64,000 nt of DNA from 55-13 sp037190145 (GCA_037190145.1 JBBCJU010000006.1:310001-374000); one strand, 5' to 3'. Counted from the stretch's first letter, positions 35,477 to 44,606 are shown. Notes: a model not told the origin generated them from the letters alone. Numbers and translations are program-made.

Positions 35477-37371
35477 ACTATCGCTTAGACGCTCAGCAGT
35501 GCGGGAACCTTGAAGTTTCGTCAAAAAGGGAATGGCTGCTTACCAACGGTCTAGGCGGTTTTGCGATGGGAACTGCGAGCGGGATCAATACTCGTCGCTA
35601 CCATGGCCTCTTAGTTGCGGCAATTCGTCCACCTGCCGATCGCATGGTGCTGTTAGCTTCCATGGACGAGTTTATCCAAGGTAGTGGAAATCCAATCGGT
35701 ATATCGGCTAACCAATATCCAGGAACGCTCTATCCAGAGGGATTTCACTATCTGAAATCGTTTGTGGTTGATGGACACACTGCAACTTGGCGGTATGAAG
35801 CGGACAAGAAAGCAGTAGAGAAGCGACTTTATGTTCACAAAGGCGAGAATGGTTGTACGCTGGAATACTCAAACGTGGGTGAGCAACCCTTCTTGCTTAT
35901 TTTGCGTCCGATGGTCAGTCACAAGCCTTACCATCAGAATTTCTCTGAACAAGCCAACTATCCGGACGATTTGCGCTTGCTGAAAGGTGTGTCGCACATC
36001 ATCCATCAGGGTGTCGGCTTAACGCTGAACCATCCTGCTGCTCACCGAATCCCTGTTCAAGGGTGGTATTACCGATTTGAGCATGTCCGAGAGGTTGATC
36101 GAGGACTAGATCCGAGAGACGATCTTTTCTGTCCGTTTGAGCTTCACTATGAACTTCTGCCTGGAGAGTCTGCAAGGATTGCGGCGGGTGATTTTGAATC
36201 TGTCTCGCCTCAGACATTACCTATCAGCGAACCCGGAAACCATATCCGCCTCCAACCTCTGCTAGAACAAGCTGCCGAGAAATTTGTTGTAGAGACATCC
36301 GCTAGAACCTCTATAATCGCCGGTTATCCCTGGTTTACAGATTGGGGGCGAGACACAATGATCTCCCTCCCTGGGTTGCTTTTGGTGACAAAGAAGTATG
36401 AAGCCGCTCGTCAGCTTCTGCGTGACTATGCAAGCCAGTGCCGGAATGGACTGATTCCTAACCGTTTTGTAGAAGTGGGGAATGAGCCAGACTACAATAC
36501 CGTCGACGCCACGCTCTGGTTTGTAAACGCTATTTACAAGACCTTGAAAGCAGATTGGAATGCCGGATTTGCAGAAGAGATGGTTCCCGTTCTTCGCAAT
36601 GTGTTTGAGAACCACCGGGATGGAACTTTATTTGGGATTGGGGTAGATACTGAAGATGGACTCCTCAGACAGGGTGAGCACGGAGTCCAGCTAACTTGGA
36701 TGGATGCCAAGATTGGCGACTGGGTTGTTACTCCAAGGCATGGAAAGCCGGTGGAAATCAATGGGCTGTGGGTAAATGCTCTTCGATGTATGGAGTGGAT
36801 TCGGGGCGAGTTAGGTCTGGACGCCGAAGGCGAAAAGGCATTGGCTGAGCTTGCAGAGTCAAACTTTGATCGTAAGTTCTGGCATGAGGTCCGTGGCTAT
36901 TATCTGGATACGGCTGATCCTGCAGATGCTTCATTGCGCCCTAATCAACTGATCGCGATGGCATTGCCATTTGCTCCTGCAAGAGGGGAGCACGCAGTAA
37001 AAGCTTTAGATGTTGTTGCGCATCGTCTTTTCACACCGCGTGGCATTCGAACGCTGGATCCAGAATCGTCTGATTATCGCCCCCGGTTCGAAGGGCCAAT
37101 GGCTCAACTGGATAGTTCGTACCACCAAGGCACCGCATGGCCCTGGTTACTTGGGGTTTATGCTTCTGCTCACGTAAAGGTGAAGGGCGACGTGGCTGAA
37201 GCGAAACGAGCGTTGCGAACAGCAAAGTCTATGCTTAACGAGTTTGGGCTTGGCGGGATTGCCGAAGTTTATGACGCAGAAGAACCACAGCGAGGCAATG
37301 GTTGCCCTTGGCAAGCTTGGAGTGTCGCCGAAGTTCTCAGGGCATGGGTCGAAGATGTTGGCGGCGACTAA
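35473..37371 (+). CDS. Glycogen debranching enzyme (amylo-alpha-1,6-glucosidase type)
   Basis: 632 residues. N-terminal GDE domain: EWLLTNGLGGFAMGTASGIN in part and RRYHGLLVAAIRPPADRMVL. C-terminal (alpha/alpha)6 domain with SIIAGYPWFTDWGRDTMISL in part (acidic DWGRD), RLGE-like motifs and YHQGTAWPWLLGVYASA. Such enzymes hydrolyse alpha-1,6 branch points of glycogen. Length matches the archaeal/bacterial type without a transferase domain. ATG overlaps the LptD-like gene stop (ATGA), an unusual pairing of a cytoplasmic storage enzyme with an envelope gene. Confidence 0.9.
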   Translation: MNYRLDAQQCGNLEVSSKREWLLTNGLGGFAMGTASGINTRRYHGLLVAAIRPPADRMVLLASMDEFIQGSGNPIGISANQYPGTLYPEGFHYLKSFVVDGHTATWRYEADKKAVEKRLYVHKGENGCTLEYSNVGEQPFLLILRPMVSHKPYHQNFSEQANYPDDLRLLKGVSHIIHQGVGLTLNHPAAHRIPVQGWYYRFEHVREVDRGLDPRDDLFCPFELHYELLPGESARIAAGDFESVSPQTLPISEPGNHIRLQPLLEQAAEKFVVETSARTSIIAGYPWFTDWGRDTMISLPGLLLVTKKYEAARQLLRDYASQCRNGLIPNRFVEVGNEPDYNTVDATLWFVNAIYKTLKADWNAGFAEEMVPVLRNVFENHRDGTLFGIGVDTEDGLLRQGEHGVQLTWMDAKIGDWVVTPRHGKPVEINGLWVNALRCMEWIRGELGLDAEGEKALAELAESNFDRKFWHEVRGYYLDTADPADASLRPNQLIAMALPFAPARGEHAVKALDVVAHRLFTPRGIRTLDPESSDYRPRFEGPMAQLDSSYHQGTAWPWLLGVYASAHVKVKGDVAEAKRALRTAKSMLNEFGLGGIAEVYDAEEPQRGNGCPWQAWSVAEVLRAWVEDVGGD

Positions 37372-37416
37372 CGTTTAGGTACATTAGCAAAACCTATCCG
37401 AAGGCACCCTTAACAT

Positions 37417-38382
37417 ATGGCGCAAGAGCAGATTCAACCGTTTTTAGACCAAGCAACTCAATCGATCCAAAGTGGCCAGTTTGATGGTGCACTGCAGTTG
37501 GTTAACCAAGCCCTGGCTTTAGTTCCAGATAGCGCTGATGCATATCTTCTCCGAGGCATTTGCTTATCTCAGACCGGGCAACCCGCTGCGGCAACTGAAG
37601 CATTTACCAAAGCCATCTCACTTGATCCCAAGAGTGCAAAGGCGAGATACAACCTATCTGTTCACCAATATGCTTTAGGTCAGAAAGTAGATGCCTTAAA
37701 GAGTTCCCGAGAAGCGTTGGAGCTTGAGCCTACCCATGCGGGAGCTCGTCAACTGATCACAACTTTAGAGGCAGAACTTGCAGGGCCGTCGCCTTCATCT
37801 ACTCCAAATTACAATGATCCTTTGGCGGTGCAGAGCACTCCTCCCCCAATCAGCCAGGCACCAACTATCCCAGTTTCTCAACCCAACCCCTATTCCAGTT
37901 CGGAACAATCCAATATAGGACAGCCGCAGGTATCCGCCCCTCCAACCATGCCCAATGTTCCACCTCAGGTGAACACTGCGGGGCAGAATCCATACGCAAA
38001 GTCCGCTTATGAAGGTCCAGAGCATTCCATTCCTTTTGTGGAGAACCTCGGAAAAGCTTGGGTAGGAATCGGCTGGGGTTTAGCTGCTTTAAGTTTGATG
38101 GGCTTTATCGTCGGAATCATCATGTTCATGGGTGCTTTTAATGCTGGATTAGCTAATGATCCACAGCAGATGACACAGTGGATGGAGGGTCAGAACGGAT
38201 TAATGTGGCTCTCGCGCATTGGCGGGTTTGGGAGCTTATTAGGAATTCTCATCTGGACTATCATGGACATCATTGACCGCCGAGGAAATTTTGTGTGGTT
38301 GATTCCAAATATCGTCTGTTCGTGCTGCGGATTTGGGTGGCTAACATTGCCTATCTATATCCTTGCCGGACGTAACAAATAA
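37417..38382 (+). CDS. TPR-repeat protein with C-terminal membrane segments
   Basis: 321 residues. TPR repeats span about 1-120 (AQEQIQPFLDQATQSIQSGQ, DSADAYLLRGICLSQTGQPA). A Pro/Ser/Thr-rich linker about 125-200 follows. The C-terminus holds about three transmembrane segments (WVGIGWGLAALSLMGFIVGI, LLGILIWTIMDIID, a Cys-rich CSCCGFGW segment). GAAGG about 15 bases upstream may be a weak ribosome site. Function unknown. Confidence 0.75.
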   Translation: MAQEQIQPFLDQATQSIQSGQFDGALQLVNQALALVPDSADAYLLRGICLSQTGQPAAATEAFTKAISLDPKSAKARYNLSVHQYALGQKVDALKSSREALELEPTHAGARQLITTLEAELAGPSPSSTPNYNDPLAVQSTPPPISQAPTIPVSQPNPYSSSEQSNIGQPQVSAPPTMPNVPPQVNTAGQNPYAKSAYEGPEHSIPFVENLGKAWVGIGWGLAALSLMGFIVGIIMFMGAFNAGLANDPQQMTQWMEGQNGLMWLSRIGGFGSLLGILIWTIMDIIDRRGNFVWLIPNIVCSCCGFGWLTLPIYILAGRNK

Positions 38383-38388
38383 CTGATT

Positions 38389-38400
38389 TCAAACGTTTGA
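38389..38400. promoter_or_regulatory. Perfect palindrome in promoter of retropepsin gene
   Basis: TCAAACGTTTGA is a 12-base perfect palindrome just upstream of TAAAAT (38403-38408), which is 5 bases before the ATG at 38414. It would fall in the promoter spacer, a classic repressor site location. Confidence 0.4.
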
Positions 38401-38413
38401 CCTAAAATAAGCT

Positions 38414-39586
38414 ATGCCTTTATTGTCTTCCCTTTGCTTTCTTGCGGCCACCGCGCAGACTGGGGCGGTGGAGGTTCCTTTCCGATTAGCGGAACGAGCC
38501 ATCATTGTCGATGCAGTTGTAAACGGTGCTAATGTCTCTTGTATGTTTGATACTGGCTTCTCTGGATGCTTGGTATTAGGCACTAATATTGATGTTGGTA
38601 AGCCAACTGGAACCATGACCCTTCGTGACTTTGTGGGGCAGTTTCAAGCTACTACGACAAAGGTTAAGAGCCTGAAAATGGGCAGTATGACAATTGATCC
38701 AACGGGGATGGAGATTGTGCAACAACCCATGGGGCGTATGTCGTTTAGCTACAACGCTCATACCGATGGCATCATGGGATTTGAGACCATCAGCCATAAC
38801 GTAACTCAAATCAACTTTGAGAAGAAGAAGTTCATCTTCTATCCTAAGTCGTTTGATATCAACAAGCTCGTTCCCGATAACAAGAGGACCTTCATGGGCA
38901 AAATGTTGCCGATTGGCAACAAGGCGATGAAGCTCGAAGTTGTAACAAAAAATGGTGGCAAGCTTTACCTATCCCTCGACACTGGAAACGCCTTTTACTC
39001 CACCACTCACAAGGATGCCCTGGAGCGAATCGGGCTTTGGAAGCTTGATCACAAGCCTAAGTTTATGAAGCAATCGGGCGTTGCTTCGGGCTCAGTCGAT
39101 AGTTGGTCTTACATGATGCGTGGAGCCACTATTTATGGCGTACCAGTTCCCGAAAGCGTTTGGGACATCATCGATGCTCCATCCAGTTCTGCGGAAAGCG
39201 ATGGAACTGTTGGCTTTGGTTTCCTTAAGCATTTCAATATCACGATCGACTACGAAAAACGACGAGTATTTCTTGAAAACTTCTCCGGGAAGGTCGTTGA
39301 TGAACCCGTTGGAGAGGTTGGGATTGGAGCGACCTACTTCCGAGAAGTAAATGGAATCCAAATCTACGATGTAGTTCCTGATAGTTCTGCAGCTCAAGCC
39401 GGTGTTCAAGAAGGTGATATGTTGCTGAGCATAGATGGTGAAGATTTAACCAAGCAGGATTTTCGAGCCATTGATCGGCTGCTGGAAGGAAAAGTTGGCA
39501 CGAAGGTCAAAGTGGTGACATCTTCTCGTGGACAAGTGAAACGGTACGAGCTAGAGCGAAAGCTGCTGGTTAACGAATCACCGTAG
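38414..39586 (+). CDS. Retropepsin-like aspartyl protease with PDZ domain
   Basis: 390 residues. Signal peptide about 1-15. Two retropepsin-type half-sites: VSCMFDTGFSGCLVLG (catalytic Asp in DTG) near residue 45 and LYLSLDTGNAFYSTTH near 190. The later GTVGFGFLKHFNITIDYEKR is the usual flap-following strand. The C-terminal PDZ domain (about 300-390) shows GIQIYDVVPDSSAAQAGVQE in part and GDMLLSIDGEDL. Two DTG motifs in one chain suggest a single-chain protease. Likely periplasmic. TAAAAT is 5 bases before the ATG. Tail overlaps the UDG gene by 9 bases, convergently. Confidence 0.85.
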   Translation: MPLLSSLCFLAATAQTGAVEVPFRLAERAIIVDAVVNGANVSCMFDTGFSGCLVLGTNIDVGKPTGTMTLRDFVGQFQATTTKVKSLKMGSMTIDPTGMEIVQQPMGRMSFSYNAHTDGIMGFETISHNVTQINFEKKKFIFYPKSFDINKLVPDNKRTFMGKMLPIGNKAMKLEVVTKNGGKLYLSLDTGNAFYSTTHKDALERIGLWKLDHKPKFMKQSGVASGSVDSWSYMMRGATIYGVPVPESVWDIIDAPSSSAESDGTVGFGFLKHFNITIDYEKRRVFLENFSGKVVDEPVGEVGIGATYFREVNGIQIYDVVPDSSAAQAGVQEGDMLLSIDGEDLTKQDFRAIDRLLEGKVGTKVKVVTSSRGQVKRYELERKLLVNESP

Positions 39587-40222
39587 CCACTCTTCAACGG
39601 CAGTATCAAGCATCATCTCGGTCAGCTTTCCTGTAAAGGTGTTTTGCTGACTGGGGTGATAGCTTCCGACAATCTTCGTTAGGTTATCCTGCGAAACAAC
39701 GCCATGCCCAAATTTTGGTGGTCGGATGCCTAATAGGCGATGTACATGGTTCCAGGCAATGCTTCCTAGGCATAGAACGGCTTTCCACTCCCGATCATCG
39801 AGCAGTTCACGAAGGTAGCGGCTACAGTTGCGAATTTCTTCTGGCAAAGGTTTGTTGTCGGGTGGGGCACAGTGGCAGGTTGCCGCTACGAGGGCGTCGG
39901 CTAAAACCATTCCGTCGAAGCGGCTCTCAGTGGTTGGATGGTTGGCCACTCCCGCCTTGTGCAATGCCCGATAAAGCCATTCTCCGCTGCGATCTCCGGT
40001 AAACATCTGGCCTGTTCGGTTTGCGCCATGGGCTGCCGGAGCTAGCCCGACGATCAATCGGCTCGCCTTGGTATCCCCAAATGCGGGGACTGGCTTGCCC
40101 CAATATTCCTGATCGATGTAGGCTTTCCGTTTCTCTAGAGCGACTTGCTCTCGCCACTCCACCAATCGAGGACACAAGTTGCAGTCAACAATCTGTTGAT
40201 TGATAAGTTCTACGGAATTCAC
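39578..40222 (-). CDS. Family 5 uracil-DNA glycosylase (UdgB-type)
   Basis: 214 residues. Motif A reads GLAPAAHGANRTGQMFTGDR, motif B reads GSYHPSQQNTFTGKLT, both diagnostic of family 5 (UDGb). Cysteines for a [4Fe-4S] cluster: Cys14 and Cys17 (CNLCPR), and a later pair in AATCHCAPPDNKPLPEEIRN plus C. Removes uracil and some damaged bases from DNA. ATG overlaps the mgsA stop by 4 bases (ATGA). The gene ends convergently with the retropepsin gene, overlapping 9 bases. Confidence 0.93.
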   Translation of the reverse strand: MNSVELINQQIVDCNLCPRLVEWREQVALEKRKAYIDQEYWGKPVPAFGDTKASRLIVGLAPAAHGANRTGQMFTGDRSGEWLYRALHKAGVANHPTTESRFDGMVLADALVAATCHCAPPDNKPLPEEIRNCSRYLRELLDDREWKAVLCLGSIAWNHVHRLLGIRPPKFGHGVVSQDNLTKIVGSYHPSQQNTFTGKLTEMMLDTAVEEWLR

Positions 40223-40689
40223 GATTCAGCCGAAGATATACGGCGTCCAAGGTAGGTATCGAAGTTCGGAACCATTCGCTTGTACTCACGGGAAATGAGA
40301 GGGCTAGAGATCATAAAATCAGCGCTGGATCGATTACAGGCGATAGGGATGTTCCAAACAACCGCCATTCGCAGCAAAGCCTTAACGTCCGGATCGTGAG
40401 GTTGAGGCTCTAGGGGATCCCAAAAGAAGATGAGGAAATCAATCTCCCCGGATACAATCTTAGCTCCCACTTGTTGGTCTCCGCCAAGAGGACCGCTCTG
40501 AAGTTTTTGAACTTGAAGGCCAACTTCACGCTCGATGAGTCCTCCGGTCGTGCCCGTTGCGTATAAAGTATGGTCGTCCAATAGGCGTTTATTGTATTCG
40601 GCCCATTCGATGAGGTCGCGTTTCATATTATCGTGAGCGACAAGGGCGATTTTTTTCGCTTTCTGCATCGGTATGGTGGTGTGTTTCAT
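40219..40689 (-). CDS. mgsA: Methylglyoxal synthase
   Basis: 156 residues from ATG 40689. Converts dihydroxyacetone phosphate to methylglyoxal. Hallmarks: KKIALVAHDNMKRDLIEW, LYATGTTGGLIE (phosphate loop), LQSGPLGGDQQVGAKI (catalytic Asp in GGDQQ), IFFWDPLEPQPHDPDVKALL and WNIPIACNRSSADFMI. The start gives the 12-residue lead before KKIALVAHD seen in the E. coli enzyme. The frame runs on upstream but that would overlap the divergent FmdB gene. Coupled to the UDG gene by ATGA. Confidence 0.93.
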   Translation of the reverse strand: MKHTTIPMQKAKKIALVAHDNMKRDLIEWAEYNKRLLDDHTLYATGTTGGLIEREVGLQVQKLQSGPLGGDQQVGAKIVSGEIDFLIFFWDPLEPQPHDPDVKALLRMAVVWNIPIACNRSSADFMISSPLISREYKRMVPNFDTYLGRRISSAES

Positions 40690-40746
40690 GCCAATGTGAT
40701 TATTGCAGGCCGAACCCGTCTCAACGTAAGGAACAATAAGAGAGAG

Positions 40747-41091
40747 TTGCCAATATACGAATACGAACCCGATGACCGCGAGTGCCTGATTTGTGATGGG
40801 CGCACAGAAGCGATTCAAGGCATCAACGATGCTCCGCTAAAGTTCTGCCCTACGTGTGGACTCGAAGTTCGTCGGGTTATTAGCCGAGCCTCCTTCCAAA
40901 TCCAGAAGGGTGTGGCTGCAGAGAAGGCGGCTGATAAGGGCTTCACTACTTACAAGCGTGCGGAAAAAGGGAAGTGGGAGAAAGTCGGAGGCCATGGTCC
41001 AGACATGATAGTTGGGTCAAAGGAAGACATGGCGGCGGTTGAAGCCGAGAAAACTCCCCCCAAGAAAGTGATTGACCTAAGCGATACCTAA
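40747..41091 (+). CDS. FmdB-type zinc-ribbon protein
   Basis: 114 residues from TTG 40747, reading PIYEYEPDDREC. Two CxxC pairs (CLIC and CPTC) form the FmdB zinc ribbon. The C-terminus is Lys-rich and disordered. The family regulates or assists diverse enzymes; its role is not known. Start chosen because the family begins with PIYEY; AGAGAG/AACAAT lie upstream but neither is a clean signal. It converges on the unknown gene at 41077, overlapping by 15 bases. Confidence 0.78.
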   Translation: MPIYEYEPDDRECLICDGRTEAIQGINDAPLKFCPTCGLEVRRVISRASFQIQKGVAAEKAADKGFTTYKRAEKGKWEKVGGHGPDMIVGSKEDMAAVEAEKTPPKKVIDLSDT

Positions 41092-41787
41092 GGATTCCTC
41101 AAAGCCCGCCATCACGTTCATCGCGTGAATCGCTTGGGCTGGGCCCGCTTTCCCATTCCGATCTGCCAAGACCTGAATTGTGAGAAGGCTTGTCTCCTCG
41201 CCTGGCGTATAGCGCATCCGATAGAGAGCATAGGGCATGCCTTCTACAAGCTTAGGGTCCCAGTCGGACTCGGCGTCTCGGCGGACAAAGAAGGACCGAG
41301 CAAACCGTTCATCGTAGATGTCATCAATATCGGACCAATTCTCTGGAGTCGGGATCTCTGCCATAGCAGTAACCGCCATCACCGGCCCCAAGTCTTTCTC
41401 TTCAATATGCAAAGTAGCGCCTTCTTGCCAACCTGCGGTTTTTAGGAAGGCATCCACTTGTGCTTCGTCAGCGGCTTGAGAGCTGATGACTGTTGGACGA
41501 TCTTGAATCATGCCTGCCCAGGCAATGGGTCCCAAGGCAACCAAAGCAAGCGTTGAAACGGGGTCGGCAACGGACATTTGATCCGCACAGACCATCGGAT
41601 TGTTATCGATGAGTTCTACCAATCCGGCAACTTCTAGGCTCGACTCTCCAACCACAACCTTCCGAGACCAACTGCCAATCTGAAAGTCGATCCCAGGATT
41701 TTCCGAATGAGCAACTTGTGCTATCTTTGGATGAGCCTCCAGGTGGCGTAAGAGTATTGGATCTCGGGTTGCGGCTAAATCAATCAT
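41077..41787 (-). CDS. Hypothetical protein (236 aa) in ald operon
   Basis: Not recognised. A soluble acidic protein, no signal peptide. The segment VSTLALVALGPIAWAGMI looks like a hydrophobic helix within the chain. Later regions contain DIDDIYDERFARSFFVRR and MPYALYRMRYTPGEETSLL. It starts with ATG overlapping the stop of the secreted protein upstream (ATGA) and is third in the ald operon, but nothing links its sequence to alanine metabolism. Confidence 0.6.
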   Translation of the reverse strand: MIDLAATRDPILLRHLEAHPKIAQVAHSENPGIDFQIGSWSRKVVVGESSLEVAGLVELIDNNPMVCADQMSVADPVSTLALVALGPIAWAGMIQDRPTVISSQAADEAQVDAFLKTAGWQEGATLHIEEKDLGPVMAVTAMAEIPTPENWSDIDDIYDERFARSFFVRRDAESDWDPKLVEGMPYALYRMRYTPGEETSLLTIQVLADRNGKAGPAQAIHAMNVMAGFEESLGIA

Positions 41788-42449
41788 TTCCGAGTGATAT
41801 TGGCGGTCACCTTATAGGTGGTAGGCGCATTGCCTGCAGATTGCATTTTTAAGTTCAACACCAGCGAGCTTCTAAATAGGGAACCGTCACTAGCTAGCAA
41901 GTACATGGTGCCCGATCCGGTTGCTTGTCCGGTTGTCTTTACCGCAAGTTCTGCAACTTGCTTGCCGGCAACGGTTCGAATGCCTTTGAACGTGTAGGTA
42001 GCCGTAACTTTCTGCTGGCCTTGCATGGGCAGCTCAACTGGAGCGGCAGCGGTCCAGGATTGACCGATTCTGACCGGTTTATCGGGAAAAGTTGGCGTTA
42101 CTTGTTGACCGGTTCCGGCCTGGCCAGTTAACTTTCCTTTGCTATCGATCTGGATTCGATTCTTCTCGGCCTGACCCATCTGAGATCCGCCCATTGTGAC
42201 TGGACCCACCAACGTATCAATGGTGGCGATTCCGTTCGCGACATTGGCAACTTTCCAAACCATCGGTAGATTCACCTTGATGGGTTGTCCATTTGCTCCA
42301 AGGCCAGAAACAGTGGAGGCAACGGCATAGCTAAGGGTCGACCCCTTGGTGTACTTCATTCTGAAGAGGTAACCGTTGCCCGACTTTGAAACCTGAGCTT
42401 GGCTCAAAGAAGCGACTGCGACAAGACCGATAGCAAGGAAATGTTTCAT
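41784..42449 (-). CDS. Secreted hypothetical protein (221 aa)
   Basis: Signal peptide about 1-19 (ending SQAQ). Repetitive beta-strand pattern with SAVASTV, TIDTLVGPVTMGG and VELPMQGQQKVTATYTFKG; possibly DUF6263-like. No lipobox Cys. Starts with ATG overlapping the ald stop (ATGA), and its own stop overlaps the next gene similarly. Role unknown. Confidence 0.65.
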   Translation of the reverse strand: MKHFLAIGLVAVASLSQAQVSKSGNGYLFRMKYTKGSTLSYAVASTVSGLGANGQPIKVNLPMVWKVANVANGIATIDTLVGPVTMGGSQMGQAEKNRIQIDSKGKLTGQAGTGQQVTPTFPDKPVRIGQSWTAAAPVELPMQGQQKVTATYTFKGIRTVAGKQVAELAVKTTGQATGSGTMYLLASDGSLFRSSLVLNLKMQSAGNAPTTYKVTANITRK

Positions 42450-43576
42450 ACGAGGATAGGTGATGCTTGTGATAAATATGTTTCCGCGGGCACGTAATTG
42501 TAGCCGTATTGGTTTGCGACGGCTTCTAGCGTGACCTTTCCATCTACTACGTTCAAACCTTTCCGAAGCGCTGGGTCGTTGTTCAACGCGGCCAAACCGT
42601 TGTTGGCAAGTTTATGAATGTAGGGAAGGGTTGCATTCGTCAAAGCATAGGTGCTGGTGTGCGCAACTGCGCCTGGCATATTAGCTACGCAGTAGTGGAC
42701 TACCCCATCTACTACATAGGTCGGATCAGCATGAGTAGTCGGCTTAGTGGTCTCAAAACAGCCGCCTTGATCAACGCAGACATCGACGATGACAGACCCT
42801 GACTTCATATGTTTCAAATCTTCCTTTGAAACGAGGATCGGAGCCCTTGCCCCTGTAAGGTAGACCGCACCAATCAGCAAGTCAACTTCTTGAAGTACTT
42901 GGCGTAGAGTTGCCGGATTACTATGAAGGGTAATGACGTTATCGGGGAAGATGTCGTCAAGATATCGGAGTCTTTCCAGGTTAACATCCAATACATAAAC
43001 GGTTGCGCCGAAGCCCGCTGCAACCTTCACGGCATTGATTCCAACAACGCCTGCTCCGATGATGCCGACAACGGCTGGTCGAACACCGGGAACTCCGCTT
43101 AAAAGTACGCCTCGACCTCCCATGGGCCGTTCTAGGAACTTTGCTCCCTCCTGTATGCTGAGTCGTCCAGCAACTTCAGACATGGGCGTGAGCAAGGGAA
43201 GTGTTTTGTTTGCTAACTCGACCGTTTCGTAAGCGATGCATGTAGATCCGCTTGCAACCATCGCATGCATCAAGGCTTCGTCTGCCGCGAAGTGAAAATA
43301 GGTGAAAATCGTTTGCCCGGGTTTGATGCGGGGATACTCAGATGCCTGAGGCTCTTTGACCTTGACGATCATGTCTGCTTCGGCCCATACCGAATCCACG
43401 TTCACAATTTCGGCCCCTGCCTCCATGTACTCCGTGTCCGTGATGTGGGTACCTTCACCAGCCCCCATTTCAACGATGACACGATGGCCATTTTGTCGAA
43501 GCAACATAACCCCAGCGGGGGTGAGTGCGACACGAAACTCGTTATTCTTAACTTCGCGGGGAACGCCGATTGTCAT
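42446..43576 (-). CDS. ald: Alanine dehydrogenase
   Basis: 376 residues, the typical length. NAD-dependent oxidative deamination of L-alanine. Motifs: IGVPREVKNNEFRVALTPAG (N-terminus with substrate Arg), VKVKEPQASEY (catalytic Lys), FTYFHFAAD, VVGIIGAGVVGINAVKVA (dinucleotide loop), DVCVDQGGCFETTKPTTH. SD AAGGAGAT lies six bases before the ATG, with TAGGAT further upstream. First gene of a coupled operon (ald and two unknowns). Confidence 0.97.
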   Translation of the reverse strand: MTIGVPREVKNNEFRVALTPAGVMLLRQNGHRVIVEMGAGEGTHITDTEYMEAGAEIVNVDSVWAEADMIVKVKEPQASEYPRIKPGQTIFTYFHFAADEALMHAMVASGSTCIAYETVELANKTLPLLTPMSEVAGRLSIQEGAKFLERPMGGRGVLLSGVPGVRPAVVGIIGAGVVGINAVKVAAGFGATVYVLDVNLERLRYLDDIFPDNVITLHSNPATLRQVLQEVDLLIGAVYLTGARAPILVSKEDLKHMKSGSVIVDVCVDQGGCFETTKPTTHADPTYVVDGVVHYCVANMPGAVAHTSTYALTNATLPYIHKLANNGLAALNNDPALRKGLNVVDGKVTLEAVANQYGYNYVPAETYLSQASPILV

Positions 43577-43656
43577 TCAAATCTCCTTCGATCCTATGAT
43601 GATCGAGAGTTTACCGGCAACGATCTTTTTAAACGCTTAACGAGCGGTCTGCAAAC

Positions 43657-43700
43657 AAAAAGCGGGTACCTCTTCCTATTTATGTGAAGAGATACCCGCT
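43657..43700 (-). terminator. Rho-independent terminator after FKBP gene
   Basis: AGCGGGTACCTCTTC (43661-43675) pairs with GAAGAGATACCCGCT (43686-43700) with one mismatch; on the minus strand the stem is followed by TTTTTG (complement of 43656-43660). Confidence 0.88.
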
Positions 43701-43706
43701 GAGAAT

Positions 43707-44534
43707 TTATTTTCCGTTGATCTTCAGAAGCTCAATTTCAAAGGTAAGCACGCTATTACCTGGAAGTCCGTTCGAGGGATTGGCTCCGTAGGCTGCTTGG
43801 GGTGGGATTCGTACTTTGCGGACGCCGCCCTTCTTCATCTTCATGACGCCTTTATCAAAGCCAGGCACAACTTCACCTGCTCCGACGGTGAAAGCAAAGG
43901 GTGTCTTTCGATCCCTAGAAGAATCAAATTTCTTGCCGTTCAGAAGAGTGCCAACGTAATGGATCTCAACCTTGTCTCCATTCTTGACTTCGACTCCCGA
44001 ACCAACCTTCTCATCGTTGGTGTCGATGATCATCTCCTCGCCCTTCCTTACGATGTCAAGGCATTTGACCTCGAATACAAGTGTGGCGTTAGGCGGAATG
44101 GTGGGAGGGGAACCTTGAGCGCCATATCCCAGATCGGATGGGATCGTTAGCTTTCGGGTTTCGCCGACCTTGATGCCTTTGAGACCCTTTTCCCAGCCCT
44201 GAATTACGCTGCCCATGCCCAGATTCAGAGCAAATGGGTCTTTGTCAGCGATAGGCTCCGCTTTCTCGTCCATGTTTCCGTCAAAGACGGTTCCATTGGT
44301 AAGAGTGCCACGGTAGAGCATAGTCAGCATATCGCCGTCCTCAGCTCCAGTGCCTTTCCCGGGAGTCAACGTCTCGATCTTTAGCTCGGTGACATTTGAT
44401 GCCGGATCAGGTTTGACATTGGTATCCCCTTGAGAGGTTCCTGTGGTCGCGTTCGCTTCTGGCTTGGCTGATCCAGAACATCCAACGAGAACTGCAGCGA
44501 GTGCAATGATGGTGATGAAAGCTTGGCCTTTCAT
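43707..44534 (-). CDS. Lipoprotein with two FKBP-type peptidyl-prolyl isomerase domains
   Basis: 275 residues from ATG 44534. Lipobox LVGCSGSA anchors it to a membrane as a lipoprotein. Two FKBP domains follow: about 55-155 (DGDMLTMLYRGTLTNGTVFD, GWEKGLKGIKVGETRKLTIP) and about 170-275 (NGDKVEIHYVGTLLNGKKFD, GFDKGVMKMKKGGVRKVRIP, YGANPSNGLPGNSVLTFEIE). They act as periplasmic prolyl isomerases and chaperones. A GTG at 44552 is also possible; GGA five bases before the ATG is a weak ribosome site. Divergent from smpB. Confidence 0.88.
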   Translation of the reverse strand: MKGQAFITIIALAAVLVGCSGSAKPEANATTGTSQGDTNVKPDPASNVTELKIETLTPGKGTGAEDGDMLTMLYRGTLTNGTVFDGNMDEKAEPIADKDPFALNLGMGSVIQGWEKGLKGIKVGETRKLTIPSDLGYGAQGSPPTIPPNATLVFEVKCLDIVRKGEEMIIDTNDEKVGSGVEVKNGDKVEIHYVGTLLNGKKFDSSRDRKTPFAFTVGAGEVVPGFDKGVMKMKKGGVRKVRIPPQAAYGANPSNGLPGNSVLTFEIELLKINGK

Positions 44535-44606
44535 AAGTTTCCGTTGTACCACTAACGACGGGCTTAGGACTCAAGGTTCCCACATCGGTACAATGCAAAG
44601 TCCCTT

